DNA from: CAZCBJ01 sp964496705
GTDB lineage: Bacteria; Chloroflexota; Anaerolineae; Anaerolineales; Anaerolineaceae
Reading direction: 5' to 3'
Assembly (NCBI GenBank): GCA_964496705.1
Contig: CAZCBJ010000225.1
Span: 1-6,379 of the forward strand
DNA: 6,379 nt
The translations under genes were made by a program, and so were the position numbers. The notes under the pieces are model-generated. The model did not search any database and was not told the DNA's origin. It worked only from the letters and a program-made list of their open reading frames with translations. This document shows positions 5,707-6,379 of this stretch, piece by piece (positions within the stretch are counted from its first letter, which is position 1; the number at the start of each line of letters is the position of its first letter).

Positions 5707-6222
5707 TTATTGCGCCAGTCGCGGCGCCAGATCGACCGCCCAGGCCTGGATGGCCTTCCAATCGCGGTGGTCGCCTTCCTTCCAGACACCCAGCAGCACG
5801 CTGAGGCGGAATTTCAGCCGGTCGGAAAAATTGGGCAGCCCTCCCACATGCAAAGCTCCGGCAAACAGCCCTTCGCTGAGTGTGGGCACCAGCCTGCGCG
5901 CCGGCTCCATCCAGGTGGTCACGTGGGCGCGGTAGTCGCCCTTCATCGCCAGGGTCATGCACACCAGGAAGGCAGCAAAACGTTTATTGGTCAGCTCGCT
6001 TTGATGGGCGCGCAGGAACTGCATGGCTTCCGGCAGCCACTCGCCGCCCTGGATGGCGCTGCCCGCCACCACCGCGTGATAGGGGCTGAGGTCGCCCGCT
6101 TCGTTGATCGGGCGCACATCCACCGCTGCGCCGCTCTCCACCAGTGTTTTTCCGATCGCTTCGGCCACGCCGGCGGTGGAGCCCATCCGGCTGGCGTAAG
6201 TCACCAATATTTTTGAGTCCAT
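5707..6222 (-). CDS. Flavodoxin-domain protein (HemG / Flavodoxin_5-like)
   Basis: This 171-residue cytosolic protein is predicted to bind FMN and carry electrons. The N-terminal KILVTYASRMGSTAGVAEAIG (residues 4-24) contains the flavodoxin phosphate-binding loop (TYASRMGSTAG). VVAGSAIQGGEWLPEAMQFL (51-70) matches the second FMN-contact loop typical of the Flavodoxin_5 / menaquinone-dependent protoporphyrinogen oxidase group, as does the late GDHRDW (150-155). Length is close to E. coli HemG (181 residues). HemG activity is not assured, because many such proteins occur outside haem loci and no haem genes are seen here. The start is ATG at 6220-6222 with only a weak GGA before it, so translation may depend on the upstream gene 17 bases away. 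It lies between a DsrE-like gene and a lipoprotein gene, which suggests redox or sulfur metabolism. Confidence 0.92.
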   Translation of the reverse strand: MDSKILVTYASRMGSTAGVAEAIGKTLVESGAAVDVRPINEAGDLSPYHAVVAGSAIQGGEWLPEAMQFLRAHQSELTNKRFAAFLVCMTLAMKGDYRAHVTTWMEPARRLVPTLSEGLFAGALHVGGLPNFSDRLKFRLSVLLGVWKEGDHRDWKAIQAWAVDLAPRLAQ

Positions 6223-6239
6223 TCCGTTCTGCTTTCGTC

Positions 6240-6379
6240 TTACAGGGTGATTACTTTTGCAGCCTTGAGCTGCGCTTCGATGATGTCGCCCATCCCGCCG
6301 GGGATGCCCACGCGCACCTTATCCATCAACCCATAATGATTCAGGCAGGTGGTGCACAGCACCAGTCGCACCCCGCTTT
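6240..6379 (-). CDS. DsrE/F-like protein, C-terminal fragment (5' end beyond window)
   Basis: The last 45 codons are present; the gene continues past the right edge. The visible end reads SGVRLVLCTTCLNHYGLMDK followed by VRVGIPGGMGDIIEAQLKAA and a short KVITL tail. It resembles the C-terminal part of the DsrE/DsrF-like fold, including YedF-type sulfurtransferase-like proteins, in which a Cys-containing strand-loop (here C-T-T-C) precedes a helix and a final strand. DsrE-like proteins act in cytosolic sulfur transfer. The fragment is too short to assign a subfamily. The stop lies 17 bases before the flavodoxin-domain start on the same strand, so the two genes probably share a transcript. Confidence 0.75.
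   Translation of the reverse strand, partial: SGVRLVLCTTCLNHYGLMDKVRVGIPGGMGDIIEAQLKAAKVITL

Noticed and set aside
5368..6216. 282-codon plus-strand open frame
   Set aside because: It is antisense to both the small lipoprotein and the flavodoxin gene, each supported by motifs and ribosome binding or operon spacing.

Overview
The window is a typical GC-rich bacterial chromosome stretch with no rRNA, tRNA, CRISPR array or recognisable insertion sequence. The best guess at origin is a Chloroflexota (Anaerolineae-like) bacterium. That is inferred from a soluble GAF-GAF-HisKA_3 histidine kinase, a secreted lipoprotein whose signal peptide is followed by a Pro/Ser/Thr linker and a beta-propeller, a DUF3592-like membrane protein, and a DsrE-like/flavodoxin pair. 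No marker gene proves the phylum.

Layout from left to right. Bases 1-214 are non-coding and repeat-rich: about four 19-bp tandem units bounded by small hairpins, then a duplicated 18-mer ending in a GC-rich palindrome beside the stop codon of the next gene. Bases 215-1891 (minus) encode a cytosolic histidine kinase with two GAF domains. Bases 1892-2323 hold no convincing gene, but contain a perfect 13-bp inverted repeat with a nested hairpin and a short, apparently eroded membrane-protein-like reading frame. Bases 2324-2962 (minus) encode a two-TM DUF3592-like protein. It is divergent from 3106-5004 (plus), a 632-residue lipoprotein with a WD40-like propeller and a Cys-containing C-terminal domain. 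The two genes share a 143-bp intergenic region whose predicted -10 boxes overlap. Bases 5005-5231 separate convergent genes and may hold an eroded small gene on the minus strand.

The right end is a tight minus-strand cluster read from right to left: a DsrE/F-like protein (5' end cut by the window), then 17 nt, a HemG-like flavodoxin-domain protein, then 16 nt, and a small lipoprotein. Spacing and a strong ribosome binding site suggest one transcript. The DsrE-like and flavodoxin proteins point to cytosolic sulfur-relay or redox chemistry; the lipoprotein's role is unknown. The kinase has no response regulator in the window, so its pathway cannot be closed here. Nothing in the window amounts to a clearly new multi-gene system. 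The most unusual items are the structured inverted repeat at 1950-2007, the hairpin-bounded tandem array at 13-96, the four-cysteine pattern in the kinase's second GAF domain, and the overlapping divergent promoters.
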